DNA of 64,000 nt from Heliocidaris erythrogramma (taxonomy: Eukaryota > Echinodermata > Echinoidea > Camarodonta > Echinometridae): assembly GCA_025617745.1 (NCBI GenBank), contig CM046853.1, positions 15,481,174 through 15,545,173 on the forward strand. The letters run 5' to 3'. The notes beneath the pieces were generated by a model. The model had not been told where the DNA came from and searched no databases. It saw only the letters and a list, made by a program, of their open reading frames with translations. Made by a program: the position numbers and the translations under genes. The first letter of the stretch is position 1; each line of letters starts with the position of its first letter. Shown here piece by piece: positions 14,701 to 23,832 of the stretch.

Positions 14701-17700
14701 CTCGGGGCATGCAGTACTCAAAATATATTGGAGATAGCATGTTGCTTTTTGGTCCTCATGAAAGAAAAAAGATCCTACATAGTAATACATTTTTTAGTGA
14801 CATATTAGTCATTTTGTGTGTTGGAGCAAATGGGGGAGTTGTCCGCAACTAAATCACAGTGACAATACCTATTCGACCAATTTGAAATTCCCATAATATA
14901 GTGATTACAACTTTATTACAAATTCATTACTTCCTTATTGCTTGTCCGATTCTGTTCAAACTTTCACAAATCTTCTTTTCTGAATATTCCTCTTTCTTTC
15001 AGAACAACTTGCCATTAAGGTTGGATTTCCCTTTAAGCATGAGTTTCTACCCTTTCTCTCTTTTTCGTTTTTGCGCCCCTGCTTTAAGTACCGCATGGGG
15101 CAAGTGCCCCTCATAGAAAAAGCATCCTCAGCCTTCTAGGGGGTGCTGTGCACGCCCTCAGAAAATCAGGGGTGCACCCCCGGCTCCCAGGGGCCTGGGA
15201 CGGGGGCTGCAACCTCCTAGCCACGCCTCGTACAGCTATGCAGTGAAATTATATCATTACAAAAGTGATTACATGTTGAAGTCGCTGATATATGAGTTGA
15301 GAGGAAGTAGAAGATCGAAGGAGACCTTCTGTCTCACTGATGCTGGATTACGGATGTATGCTCTGATCACTGTACTAGCAAACCGAACAGCAATCCGAGA
15401 CTCGACATGGAACCGAACTATTTCAGGAGGCACGGGAGTCTAAATAAAGTATTAAGATAAAAGAAGAGATAGGGTATTTGTTATAGTCAAAGCCAACATG
15501 CATTGATATAGCAAAAGTGACCTGTGCTTCAGTTGTGATAATCTTCCCCCTTCTCTCTCCCTCCCCCCCCTCTTTCTCTCTCTGCCTCACTTCCATTTGA
15601 CAATGGTAGCATTAGGATACTAACGTATTTCGATATGAATTCATGTCACTCTGCAGTTTTAAATAAACGAGTTTAAATTTTAAAAAAGTGTATAATACGA
15701 TGCAGGCTGATCATATTCAATAAGATACTGAATTGTACGGATTTGTAAAACAGTGCAAAGTAAAAAGAGGGGGATAAACATAACAGATTATGAGAAAATA
15801 AACGATAAGAAATGGCTTCTTGTTATATGTGTATGATAAGCATAGATGCTTGATATTGGTAGAACCAAAATAGACGACCAGCTTGGGGATTTTCAGCCAG
15901 CAAGTTCCGCGTGGATTTATTCATTTCAAGAAAAGTTTGACCCATATATTGGACTAACTATTATTTCAACATTTGTTGAATATACTTACCACATCAACTG
16001 CCTGTCTCTTGAATCGATTTATCAGATCTTGCTGTAAACATGACACAGAATAGGACAGAGATATATACATTTAAATAACCATACCACTGTATAGCACAAG
16101 AGAATAAAGTCATTTATTTTTAAGCAATAATTATATGAAGAAATTCTAAAATAATCATATCATATTCGCAAAAATTACTGGACCACTGAATCTATCCCAT
16201 TTTAGTATATACCATGCTTTATAATAAGATGAAACGAGAACGAAAATATATTTGAGATTATAAATTTATTGTTCAAGTAACAGTCAATCTTTAGCATTCA
16301 CATTAAGACAACGACATTTAATATGACTTTGATTGATCCGAAAAAATATAATTAATAAGCATTAAATGATTATATGAGTTAAGATAGTAGTTACTTCGAA
16401 ACAGAGTCTTGTAATTTTGACATTCGGTCTTATTTGTTAAATGTTGCCAATGAAATTTTCAGAATCTATTATGTAAATAAAGAAGGCGACATCTATAGAC
16501 ATTACAGATAGAGAGTACACTCGGTCCCTGGTATATGAACTTTTGTAGGTTTAAATGCGGAAACAGTTATTTTGACTTAAAGATAAAATCCAACCTTAAC
16601 AGCAGGTTGTTCTGACAGAAAGAGGAAAAATCAGAGATGCAGATTGGTGAAAGTTTGAACAAAATTGGACAAGAAATATAAAAGATATTAATTTTTGAAA
16701 GTTGTAATCACTATATAGGGGAATTTCAAATTGGTCGAATAGGTAATGTCACTGTGATATAGTGGCGGACAACTCTCCCATTTGCTCCAACACACAAAAT
16801 GACTAAACTTTATTTTATTTTATGAGGACCTATAACAATATGCTATCTACAATATATTTTTAGTACTGCCCCGAGGGAAAAGGCGCTAATTATGATATAT
16901 TTTTTGTGTACAACAAACGGGAGTATGTCACAATCGACTCATAAAATTGCCAATTTGAGATTCGGATTGATTTAGTGATCTCATTTGTTCAACATCCGTA
17001 ACTTTCATATTTCTTATCCGATTTCTTTCAAACTTTTACTATCCTGTTTTTCTTATTTTTCTGTTTTACACAAATCATTCTATTGCCAAGGCTGGTGTGC
17101 CCTTTAAATGATGTGTGCCGATGATAGGTGCTGTTGTTTTATGATACAATAATGATTAATGGAAAAATACCGTGTAAAGATATCCGTTTAGTATTCTTAC
17201 GGTGTTTTCCATAAATCATTGAAAGTACTTATTATGCTCTATCTACGTCTGTCATTTACGTCTTTGAAGAGTATATATTTCTAAGAACTGGTTCATTCAC
17301 GAAAGAGTATAGAATGATTTCTTGTAAAGACTTAAATAAGTCGTTTTTTCCATAAATCATGATTATTATCATATCTTGAATTGGAGTAGATAAATTGCTG
17401 ATATTAATCGAAGTGTTAACAGGATTTAGCTTTTACATTCAGATCCATAATATTACATAGCAATGAATTTTCTCCATGAACAAAGCAGTGGAGACTACGG
17501 CAACGTCATGTATTATGATTAGGCCTGAGAAGTCATAGCTGTTATTATTTTCCTGAAAGTTTGCAGTTGTGAAAGGGACTAGATGAACGTGATGAATTTG
17601 ACTCTCTGTCACCTTCACCAAGTCAAGCCTTCCCGAAAGAAAAACAAACACTTTATGTTAGTTTAATCTCATGGTGTTACCGTTAAGTTCTGCTAACTTT

Positions 17701-20700
17701 TCTACCATGCAAATCTCAATCTTCAGTCAACATTTGAGGTTCTGACAATGTGAAAATTCATTTCAACATAATGAATAAAACTAAACACCTAATGAAAAAT
17801 TCTATTGAAATATTTGTAAGCAATTTGGTCATCTTTTCTCAAAGTGCGTTTGCAAAAGCACCCAGAAAACAAAGACATTTTAAAAGATGAAAAGATTTCC
17901 GAGTCTTCCGAAGAACATTTTTGCCTAATTATAGAATTATATTCGAAAGCATTTTACAATAGGTTCACACACATGACACCTATTTTCTTTATTTTGTACT
18001 AAGAATTCATATAGTACCTTTAATTTAAGCTGCCTCGCTTATCAATAGAAAGAATGTTTATATCATAACTTTTTTTTTGGTGTCATCTTTGTTGAAGACT
18101 TCTACGAACAAGAAAAACAAGAATGTTTATTATGGAATGCCCCCTCCCCCATTAATATTTCTATTTTTTCTCTTCCCTTCGAATTTGTCAGTCCTTTCTC
18201 ATAACTTTATCTGAACTTGAAGAAGCATAGTATCGATTGCTTGGAATACCCCCTCTATTATGGATAATAGAACACATTTGAATTGATTTTTCATATTTCT
18301 TTACTTCACAATAAGATAAGATTAAGAAAAAGATTGCAGACCAAAATGTCCACAGCAGTTTATCTCTTTCCTAAAAACGTTCACATCTTCGGCGCCTATG
18401 AGTATTGTTACATTTTTATAATAAAGAATAAGGATGAAAAATTGTAGCTATACCCAGGTATACATGCTTAGTCTTTCTCTACCAACAAGATTCTCGAAAT
18501 CTATGCTTGTAGCCTCTATTTCACATTTCCTAAGGGCACTTTTGACGTATAAGCTAGCTTCTTCATCATGCACGATATCTAAAATAACGCGAGTGAGTTT
18601 ATCAACCAACGGACATAGAAATATGAGGCTTTGTAGGCATATGGACATGGCAGATACATTTTGATTTATTTATCATATTCCTAACATAAACGAAAAATCA
18701 AAATACACAAAACTGTGAAATACTCCATGGATCTTATCTCTTACACAATTAATCACTATTGACGAAAAGGCTTACATTACTTTTTTGTTAGATAATAAAG
18801 AAGAAGATAAAAATCACTCACATTTGGTAACAAGAACTGCACTTTTCAGAACTGAACTCGCTCTTAACCTTTCTTTCAAGATTGTTCTAAAATATTATTT
18901 GAATATTTCATAAGACCTGGGGCTAAGATCATGAGCGCAATAACCGATCGGATTGAAAAGTAATCTTTTTAAAGCCGTTTATAACGGTATAAACTTGTGT
19001 AGAACACAGTATGATATGTTGGGAAATGAGATATATATTATATCAAAGGCATGATGCAGGTTCATATTTCAAAATAAAAAAATATGTTTTATTATATTAA
19101 GTCTTTAGTGGAAGCGGCTTTAAAATATCAAATGGCATACAAATACGGCAATAAACAAAATCAATTTAATTAGGGCTATATTGATAGAATTGTTAGATAA
19201 TTTGCATTGATAGAACAGACCAGTCAACAAGGAAAAAAGTAAATATTTATGATTTGAAGAGTGTTTGAAGGTAAGAGGGGTGCACCCCCGCTTCATACCC
19301 CCAAAACGTCCCGATCTCCTGGGCAACCGAAGGTGGAAGCCTCCGCCCGTCGCTCCGGTGACAGATTGTCTACAAGCTGTGTACCTTCCCACGCCCCCTG
19401 TACGCTGGCTTTGTTCTCACCTATCTTGCCTTAGCTTGTCTAGGTTAGTTCTCGTCAACCATCGTTGGGATGGTGGCAAGAATAATAATCCTATTCAATG
19501 CAACCTCCCACCCACTATTCCACTTTAAGATGTCTCTTGTTTCATTCTTGCACCTACATTGTACAGGCAGAGTAAGAAAATTATGCTGGGGGAGGGGTGG
19601 GTGTAAGTTTTGAGGACCTAGATCATTACTTATTCATGATATTTAGTAAAGAGCAAAATTTCCATATTTTTTAAAAATATTTTGACAGACAGGTAACAAA
19701 GTAATAACAAGCAGAAAAAATAATTATTGCATATAAAAGAACATGAATTACATCAGGCACTAATATATTTATTTTAATATTTTGACAGACAGGTAACAAA
19801 AGCAATAACAAGCAGAAAAAACAATTATCGCATATAAAACAAGATGAATTACATGCATCAGGCACTAATATACAATCGGCTATATCAGAAATTTGTACAT
19901 TAAAATCCCATATGTATGCTCTTTAAATTATTGTGACATCAGTTTTTCAAACTATCATATCCAATATGTGGATAATAAGAGAAATGACAGCAGAATAAAT
20001 TCTGTTTTCTTATTGAATCTTTAAAAGAAGATGTGCATGAAACATAGGATTTATGGAAAACTAATATGACGTCAGCATTAGCGTGAACACCTATCTTCAT
20101 GGAAATCTGTCTACGTTTTTGTATAAAATATTTATCATAATCACAAAATTCGAAGTATTTTGAAATTTCTATGAATCATTAATGAGAAGAAAAGGTAGTC
20201 TCCCCCTTTTTTGTGGTTGTATATACGAATAATGCATTTAACGTGAACAATAGCTCTTTTCTCATCATTCTCAGTATTTTATATGGTAACAGATTAAAAG
20301 CATAACTGCTCCCCTAAACGTAACTCGGTATCAGGTAAAAATTATATGATTTCTTATAATTTTTACTATCACTGGAATGTTTCTAATTTAATCCAGAAAA
20401 GATCAAATGCATTAATTTTCACCAGAATACAATATGGTAGCTATTTAATATCTCAACCTCGTACCATCAAATCATGTATCAAATTGATTGACCTGGATAT
20501 TATTAAAGCTATAATAAATTTGTTATAACAGATTTACAATATGAATCTTTGTTTTACTTTTACTATAAAGTCATTTGTTATCATTATCATGGTGTATTGA
20601 TTAATCACTTTGCTCCGTTGTCTTCCGTTGATTCATAAAAAATAAGCCAAAATTATTATGCACGTATAAACTTCAGGTACATGAGATGAAAGACAGATTT

Positions 20701-21491
20701 ATGTTATTTCAAACATTCTTAAACCCCCAAATAAACTTTGCAACATACATGGATATAAGTATATTTCGTGATAATGAAGAATTAGGGATCCTTTTGATTA
20801 AAAAATCCACAATATCGCAATATTACGTTTGTTTTGGAATACACAAAATTAGCAGTATCAAAATTTAGGAGTACTGTAAGAGACTCCAATCCTTGATCCT
20901 CCTTTGAGCCTCCTTGAAACGCAAAAAGTATTTTTTGATAAATGAGCATCCTTGAAAATGCTATTTAACAAACAAGGGAAGAAAAAAAAGGTGCGTTTTA
21001 CAATCTAACTCTTCTCATTTTTGCGTTGAAAGGTGGATTATTTGCATAAAAACGACCTCTGTTTTTTCACAATAGGGAGTCATTGTGAAACCCGGGAACA
21101 GTAGTGTATCACACCTTCTATATCAAATTCAACAATCCTGTTTTGTGTCTCGTTACTCAGTTTTCATTGATGTCTCGAAAACTTTTCAGAACATTAAATA
21201 TTCTTAAGTACAAAAATAGTATTCTATTAACTGAGTACAAGAACATGTTGCGTTCTCTCCAGCCTCTCTTTTGCTAGATAAATAATTGAACAAAAAACAG
21301 GAGAAATTTAGAAGAAAGAAATTTTGACAAGTTGGACTTACCGCAGTAATCGGTTGCCGTTTCTGGTGCTCTGCGATGGCGACCCATCTCTCCCCCTTCG
21401 ATGATGCCTCACAGGGGTGAGAAGACAGCTGAAAAATAGCAACCAAGATAAAGAAAAGTCGAAGACAGGTTCTTCTCAAGGAGTACTCCAT
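1..21491 (-). CDS. Inter-alpha-trypsin inhibitor heavy chain (ITIH)-like gene, 5' part (split gene, 3' end off window)
   Basis: ITIH proteins are secreted carriers with an N-terminal VIT domain followed by a vWA domain; vertebrate members bind hyaluronan. Here five good exons are visible on the minus strand: 21342-21491, 15990-16031, 15273-15439, 1186-1327 and 1-49. A weak sixth candidate is 13056-13088. Residues 1 to about 29 are a signal peptide with hydrophobic core LRLFFILVAIFQL. Dibasic sites follow at HQKR (42-45) and RFKR (56-59), the second just before the VIT domain, as in known heavy chains. VIT hallmarks are HVESRIAVRFAS, NPASV, VSFDLLLPL and ISDF, then LFTVTVD, YQELLER and ISIRP, then VTEPQG. 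Phases chain as 0, 0, 2, 2, 0. The exon for the middle of the VIT domain is missing or unrecognised, and the vWA part lies beyond base 1. The 1.3-13.0 kb intron is filled by a repeat array. Confidence 0.8.
358..963. mobile_element. Non-autonomous TIR element with TACGAA subterminal repeats
   Basis: Bases 358-391 and 932-963 form imperfect terminal inverted repeats around CTCTC(GC)ATACAT and GAGAAT..TTACGAA. The interior is packed with the short motif TTACGAA/TACGAAT in direct orientation and TTCGTA/TTCGCA in the opposite one. This is the usual look of subterminal repeats in a DNA transposon. No coding frame is present and no clear target duplication was found. It lies in an ITIH intron, between the exons at 1-49 and 1186-1327. 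Confidence 0.6.
1186..1327 (-). CDS. ITIH-like gene, VIT-domain exon
   Basis: The acceptor ggtatgattacag ends at 1328 and the donor gtgagatg starts at 1185. The 142 nt are one base completing a split codon plus 47 codons: phase 2 in, 0 out. Motifs are LFTVTVD, VQLMIQYQELLER and ISIRPSQ, matching the conserved second half of ITIH VIT domains (F-x-V-x-V, then Y-x-E-L-L). It joins in phase to the exon at 1-49. Confidence 0.8.
1328..1959. other. ITIH intron stretch, nothing recognised
   Basis: AT-rich sequence with a C16 run near 1751-1766. I searched its minus strand for the missing middle VIT exon and found no convincing match. Confidence 0.4.
1960..3365. repeat. Array module A, copy 1
   Basis: Begins with CTAGACATT and a small hairpin (ATTCGTC...GACGAAT) followed by AGGTGATCTGTC. 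It continues through a flank with GCGCCCCC, the GAT microsatellite, and a unique tail with TGACGTCA near 3020. It ends at an A-rich stretch just before the tRNA-like head of module B. Confidence 0.75.
2228..2920. repeat. GAT/ATC-rich imperfect microsatellite
   Basis: About 700 bp built from GATGATAAT, CATCATCAT and ATGACAGTGATGAT blocks. Orientation alternates, so self-pairing is possible. Predicted peptides here (D/H/I/M-only) are translation artefacts. Confidence 0.9.
3366..4640. repeat. Array module B, copy 1
   Basis: Starts with an inverted tRNA-like head (gacccaccgggatcgaacctggg). Then come three exact TGACGTCA octamers, a zone of alternating purine-pyrimidine CG (GCGCGCGCATAACGCGC and GACGCGCGCGTACGTGCGCG) and an A-rich end. 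Confidence 0.8.
4641..5622. repeat. Array module A, copy 2
   Basis: Same start (CTAGACATTTAATTCGTC) and tail as copy 1, with a shorter GAT microsatellite at about 4916-5172 and one TGACGTCA near 5274. Confidence 0.75.
5623..6136. repeat. Divergent partial module A insertion
   Basis: Starts again with CTAGAATTTAATTCGTC and the GACGAATTAGGTG motif, then a different GAT-rich stretch. It rejoins the module A tail at about 5915 (AGGATACTTGGCAGATTAA). Confidence 0.6.
6137..7454. repeat. Array module B, copy 2 (most diverged)
   Basis: The tRNA-like head is altered relative to the other copies (ccccggggatcgaaccggg). Three TGACGTCA octamers and the CG tracts are retained. An (AAT)n stretch sits near 7410-7430. 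Confidence 0.75.
7455..7484. repeat. 30-bp palindrome at B2/B3 junction
   Basis: AGGTGATCTGTC, a 6-base spacer, then GACAGACCACCT. The arms are 12 bp with one mismatch. It separates two module B copies exactly. Confidence 0.85.
7485..8828. repeat. Array module B, copy 3
   Basis: Complete module B with four TGACGTCA octamers, both CG tracts and an (AAAT)n tail near 8760-8790. Confidence 0.8.
7487..7556 (-). repeat. tRNA-derived (SINE-like) head, also in the other B modules
   Basis: On the minus strand this reads like a tRNA body. An A-box-like TGGTATATTGG is followed by a CTCCCAT anticodon-like loop and a B box GGTTCGATCC. The 5' and 3' acceptor strands do not pair, so it is a tRNA-derived head or pseudogene, not a working tRNA. 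Sister copies start near 3368, 6135, 8861 and 11430. Confidence 0.6.
8829..8858. repeat. 30-bp palindrome at B3/B4 junction
   Basis: Perfect 12-bp arms AGGTGATCTGTC / GACAGATCACCT around a 6-base centre, exactly between two module B copies. Confidence 0.9.
8859..10138. repeat. Array module B, copy 4
   Basis: Nearly identical to copies 1 and 3, with four TGACGTCA octamers. It runs straight into module A at CTAGACATTT (10139). Confidence 0.8.
10139..11428. repeat. Array module A, copy 3
   Basis: Same start and tail as copies 1 and 2. The GAT microsatellite spans about 10406-10970, with three internal repeats of about 100 bp, and one TGACGTCA lies near 11070. Confidence 0.75.
11429..12741. repeat. 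Array module B, copy 5
   Basis: tRNA-like head, four TGACGTCA octamers, both CG tracts and an (AAAT)n tail ending in the first of three stacked palindromes. Confidence 0.8.
12742..12914. repeat. Three stacked copies of the 30-bp palindrome
   Basis: Palindromes at 12742-12770, 12817-12846 and 12885-12914 share arms AGGTGATCTGTC / GACAGATCACCT. Each is preceded by AAAGAAAATTCTGACGAATA. These look like array ends whose module bodies were lost, or terminal units copied alone. Confidence 0.85.
13056..13088 (-). CDS. Candidate 33-nt ITIH exon (weak)
   Basis: Between acceptor gccaactttag and a strong donor GTAAGT, 33 nt stay open in the phase needed (2 in, 2 out). They read KWKKLYSDKE plus a split codon. 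The phase fit between the exons at 15273-15439 and 1186-1327 is the main support. The peptide is only faintly like the A-x-x-x-Y part of a VIT domain, and the acceptor is poor. Skipping it also keeps frame, so it may not be real. Confidence 0.3.
13286..13345. mobile_element. Fragment of the CAGGGGCCTGGGA element family
   Basis: The sequence ctgggaacgatttttttt...gggtgctgtgagcag is the inverse of the right end of the complete copy at 22175-22395. Confidence 0.5.
13860..14345. repeat. Tandem repeat, about 190-bp unit, 2.5 copies
   Basis: Each unit carries a GATAACGGCTCGTAGCA-like motif, AAAGTTAGTTCGA, TTTTCAATTATTTGG and a poly-G stretch followed by GGGAGTTTC. The units start near 13860, 14050 and 14240. 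Predicted peptides across it are artefacts. Confidence 0.7.
14482..15036. mobile_element. TTAA-flanked MITE, copy 1
   Basis: Bounded by TTAA at 14482-14485 and 15033-15036. The inverted ends begin AGGGCAATCCAACCTT and are still paired more than 100 bp inward (GGACAAGGAATT... against ...CTTGTCCGATT). Length is 555 bp with no coding frame. TTAA target sites suggest mobilisation by a piggyBac-type transposase (inference). Confidence 0.75.
15112..15212. mobile_element. Fragment of the CAGGGGCCTGGGA element family
   Basis: Contains CTCAGCCTTCTAGGGGGTGC and GGCTCCCAGGGGCC, an inverted and truncated version of the element seen complete at 22175-22395. Confidence 0.55.
15273..15439 (-). CDS. ITIH-like gene, first VIT-domain exon
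   Basis: Acceptor tttatttag above 15439 and donor GTAATC below 15273 bound 167 nt (phase 0 in, 2 out). The translation carries HVESRIAVRFASTVIRAYI, NPASV, KVSFDLLLPL and YISDFN. These are the diagnostic beta-strands of the VIT domain (R-[FY]-A-x-T-x-V, V-x-F-D-x-x-L-P, I-S-x-F). This exon is the clearest evidence for the gene. Confidence 0.88.
15990..16031 (-). CDS. ITIH-like gene, 42-nt microexon with furin site
   Basis: Acceptor catgtttacag and donor GTAAGTATA flank exactly 14 codons in phase 0/0: QDLINRFKRQAVDV. RFKR is a furin-type cleavage site. Known ITIH heavy chains also have a KR site directly before the VIT domain. Confidence 0.7.
16577..17107. mobile_element. TTAA-flanked MITE, copy 2 (opposite orientation)
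   Basis: Same family as 14482-15036, inverted. TTAA occurs at 16577-16580 and 17104-17107, with shared blocks such as CATTTGCTCCAACACACAAAATGA and GATTTCTTTCAAACTTT. Confidence 0.75.
17108..19260. other. ITIH intron 1 interior, no supported gene
   Basis: AT-rich sequence. Open stretches on the minus strand at 17439-17651 and 18448-18648 were examined and not accepted (see rejected list). No repeat structure was seen. Confidence 0.4.
19262..19530. other. GC-richer island of unknown origin
   Basis: Base composition rises sharply against the AT-rich surroundings. Both strands have open frames of 80-90 codons but no recognisable domain. An old retroelement piece is possible and not shown. Confidence 0.3.
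19673..19872. repeat. Tandem duplication, about 110-bp unit, two copies
   Basis: ATATTTTGACAGACAGGTAA, ATAACAAGCAGAAAAAA and TCAGGCACTAATATA occur twice in the same order. Confidence 0.8.
19880..21330. other. ITIH intron 1 next to the signal-peptide exon, nothing recognised
   Basis: AT-rich and non-repetitive by eye. No exon with supporting splice sites was found. Confidence 0.4.
21342..21491 (-). CDS. ITIH-like gene, exon 1 with signal peptide
   Basis: The minus-strand ATG at 21491 opens 50 codons ending at a strong donor (gcg|GTAAGTCC), phase 0. The N-terminus is basic (YSLRRTCLR), then hydrophobic (LFFILVAIFQL), then small residues to CEA at about 29: a clean secretory signal. An upstream in-frame Met exists, but starting there would bury the signal, so 21491 was preferred. 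Confidence 0.75.
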
Positions 21492-21646
21492 CCTCCCTGT
21501 TTGTCCAAACCTCATCCTCAATGTAGTATTTTGCGGAAGTTCAGTATCTCCTCTTCCACAGGCTCTCCTCAACCCGAGTTTTGCTACGACACCCAACACC
21601 AAGCACAGAGCTTTCTAGTCTTGGAATTGGAACGAGCGATTCTTTA

Positions 21647-21657
21647 CTATTTATATA
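21647..21657 (-). promoter_or_regulatory. Possible TATA box of the ITIH-like gene
   Basis: The minus strand reads TATATAAATAG about 155 bp upstream of the exon 1 ATG. A start site near 21620 would give a 5' leader of roughly 130 nt. Confidence 0.4.
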
Positions 21658-22174
21658 TTTCTCTCTCCCTCCTTCAGGTATTGTGTTATGATCACGAAAG
21701 TGTGGAAGTTGATTTTCTCCCATTGTCACTTTGCGATTGATTTGTGAGTGGGTAATTGTTGTGGTTTTGTTAAGTTTTGTAGAAGAGTCAAGGATTCTAT
21801 ATTGCGAGATAGGTGCAATGATTGACACTAGCCCAAGGCTATGCAACATTGTAATAGGCTGGAAGGAAATAATATAAAAGTAGAACTGATGAAATGCAAT
21901 ATCGAAAGAAAAATAAATCAACGTTGCCAGGGTGAATTATTTTACAAGATACTAGGAAACAATTTTCTATGTAGCAACTTTTCGAATTTGAGACATATTT
22001 CAAAAGAACACATCTCACAGTTCATAAATTTTATTATGCTATTGTATATAGCATTCTTCTCATAAAAAAAGCCGCAATCAATATGTGTCATAGAACAGCA
22101 ATTTAACATGTCAAGAGACACTCATCATGCTGACTTCGAACATGATGAGAGGAATATTAAAGCTGGCATATTAA

Positions 22175-22395
22175 CAGGGGCCTGGGAGCCGGGGGTGCGG
22201 GGGGTGCTGTAGCACCCCCTGGAAAAGCGCAGCATCCCCTGCAATTTTTGAGGGGGTGAACAGCACCCCCTAGAAGGCTGAGGATGCTGGGGGTGCTGTA
22301 GCTAAAAAGTAATTAAAAAGAGACACTCAAATGCTGAAGACCTTTTTTTCTTTGCTCACAGCATCCCCAGTAACAAAATCGTTCCCAGGCCCCTG
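22175..22395. mobile_element. 221-bp hAT-like MITE with 8-bp target duplication
   Basis: Terminal inverted repeats CAGGGGCCTGGGA / TCCCAGGCCCCTG are flanked by the perfect duplication CATATTAA at 22167-22174 and 22396-22403. The interior has several GGGGGTGCTGTAGC motifs. Eight-bp duplications fit the hAT superfamily. Degraded relatives lie at 13286, 15112 and 30366. Confidence 0.85.
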
Positions 22396-22415
22396 CATAT
22401 TAAGGTTAATAGATT

Positions 22416-22630
22416 AAAAACAAATGGGAGAGTTGGCTGTGAATACGTCACAATCTATACACCAAACTGCCAATTTGAGATTCGCATAGATGTAATGATC
22501 TCATTTTTCAGACATTCATAACTTTCTTATTCTTTGTCCGATTTCTTTCAGACATTCACCATCCCTTTTTTCTTATTTTTTTCTCATTTTACACAAATCA
22601 GCTTTTTACAAAGATGGGATTTACCTTTAA
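22416..22630. mobile_element. TTAA MITE family, truncated copy 3
   Basis: Only the right part is present. CCAATTTGAGATTCGCATAG and GTCCGATTTCTTTCAGAC match copies 1 and 2, ending at TTAA (22627-22630). Confidence 0.65.
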
Positions 22631-23439
22631 TTTGTATATGTAAAGGAAATACAATTACCCCATCTACGAGAGAGTTATGTACGTGTGTACCCCATCGATC
22701 TCTACCTTACGATAGATATCGATGGTGCTTGTACCCTCTACACTTTCTATTTCATCTTAGACAATGGCGATATCGCATTGATTCAAATTCTGTAATTTGT
22801 AATGGAATCAGAAATCTGCTGACAGACACCTTTTTAAGGAGTATATCAATGCACCATCATATGGCCATTTCTCCTTTTTGAGCATTTGACCATATTGACA
22901 ACAACTTTGACAACAGGATTTACTGCAGTGTTTCAGAACAATTACATTTGAAAAGGCCTACATATCTTTTGTTTTCATATTATTCTACATTCCTCTGCTT
23001 CCACTGTGTACTGGAGTAAAACACTATAGTATTTGAGATTATTCGTCATTGGATTTAGATTTCTACTCCTATTATGAATATTCCTATTAAAGGGAAATTA
23101 ACCTCAGCGTATGAATTAGCTTATTTTGAATGGTGTAGTATATGCCTCTTATTTGATACATGCAATTTCATGTAAAAACACAGGATATAGATATAAATCA
23201 CTATTTTCCAGCCAAGTTATCGTCTGCTAGCAATAATAAGGGGGCTGCCATTACTTTATGTGTACACGAACATATTTTTCATCCCAAGTAAAATTTCCTT
23301 CATCGTTAACTTGTAATTGATTTTTAGAGGACAAATATATATTAGATAAAGTCACATATTCTGAAATGTAAGTTTAGTTTTATATATTTTTTAAAAGGTC
23401 TTAATTTGTTCATAAAAAATATACTTCATAAAAAATATA

Positions 23440-23680
23440 CGTCAAGGACGGAGAATTGACGTCAAGGACGGAGACAATCGTAACAATACCAAAACAAAGC
23501 GAGGAATCTGCTTTACAGGATGGCTATTAGAACTCATGGGTCGTCAATTATCTAGGCCCATGGCCAATAACAATCGTAATACAATCAGAACAAAGCGACG
23601 TATCTGTTGTAAAGGTAGGCTATTATCAATGCATATGGTACCTAATGATCCGTGTCATGCACAAAATGGCAGCCTCCATG
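23440..23680. repeat. Local direct duplication, about 100 bp
   Basis: GACGTCAAGGACGGAGA appears twice in 25 bp. The block ACAATCGTAA..ACAA..CAAAGCGA..TATCTG..GCTATTA occurs twice about 105 bp apart. Confidence 0.55.
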
Positions 23681-23832
23681 GAAAGACGTAGCAGACAATA
23701 GGTGCATCTAGAATATCACGTGGGGTTACTTGTCCTTTAAGTAAATACATTCTTAATCTAGAAAACTCTTCAGGGTATATTAGCAAGACACAATACAGTG
23801 GTTTAATTGCTACATGTCAGTTTAAAAGTGTG

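Noticed and set aside
17439..17651. Protein-like minus-strand open stretch (about 60 codons) in ITIH intron 1
   Set aside because: Its apparent acceptor phase does not fit the preceding or following exons, and no family is recognised.
18449..18897. Minus-strand candidate exons 18829-18897 and 18449-18617 that would fit in phase between ITIH exons 1 and 2
   Set aside because: The phases fit, but the acceptors are poor (AATATTTTAG, CCTACAAAG), the donor GTATAG is weak, and the peptide matches no ITIH feature. Needs RNA evidence.
21417..21740. 107-codon plus-strand frame
   Set aside because: It is the shadow of the ITIH signal-peptide exon and its 5' leader on the opposite strand.
22640..22795. 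Plus-strand open stretch ending ILDNGDIALIQIL that reads like a beta-rich protein
   Set aside because: Short, no splice context, bounded by stops, directly next to a MITE copy.
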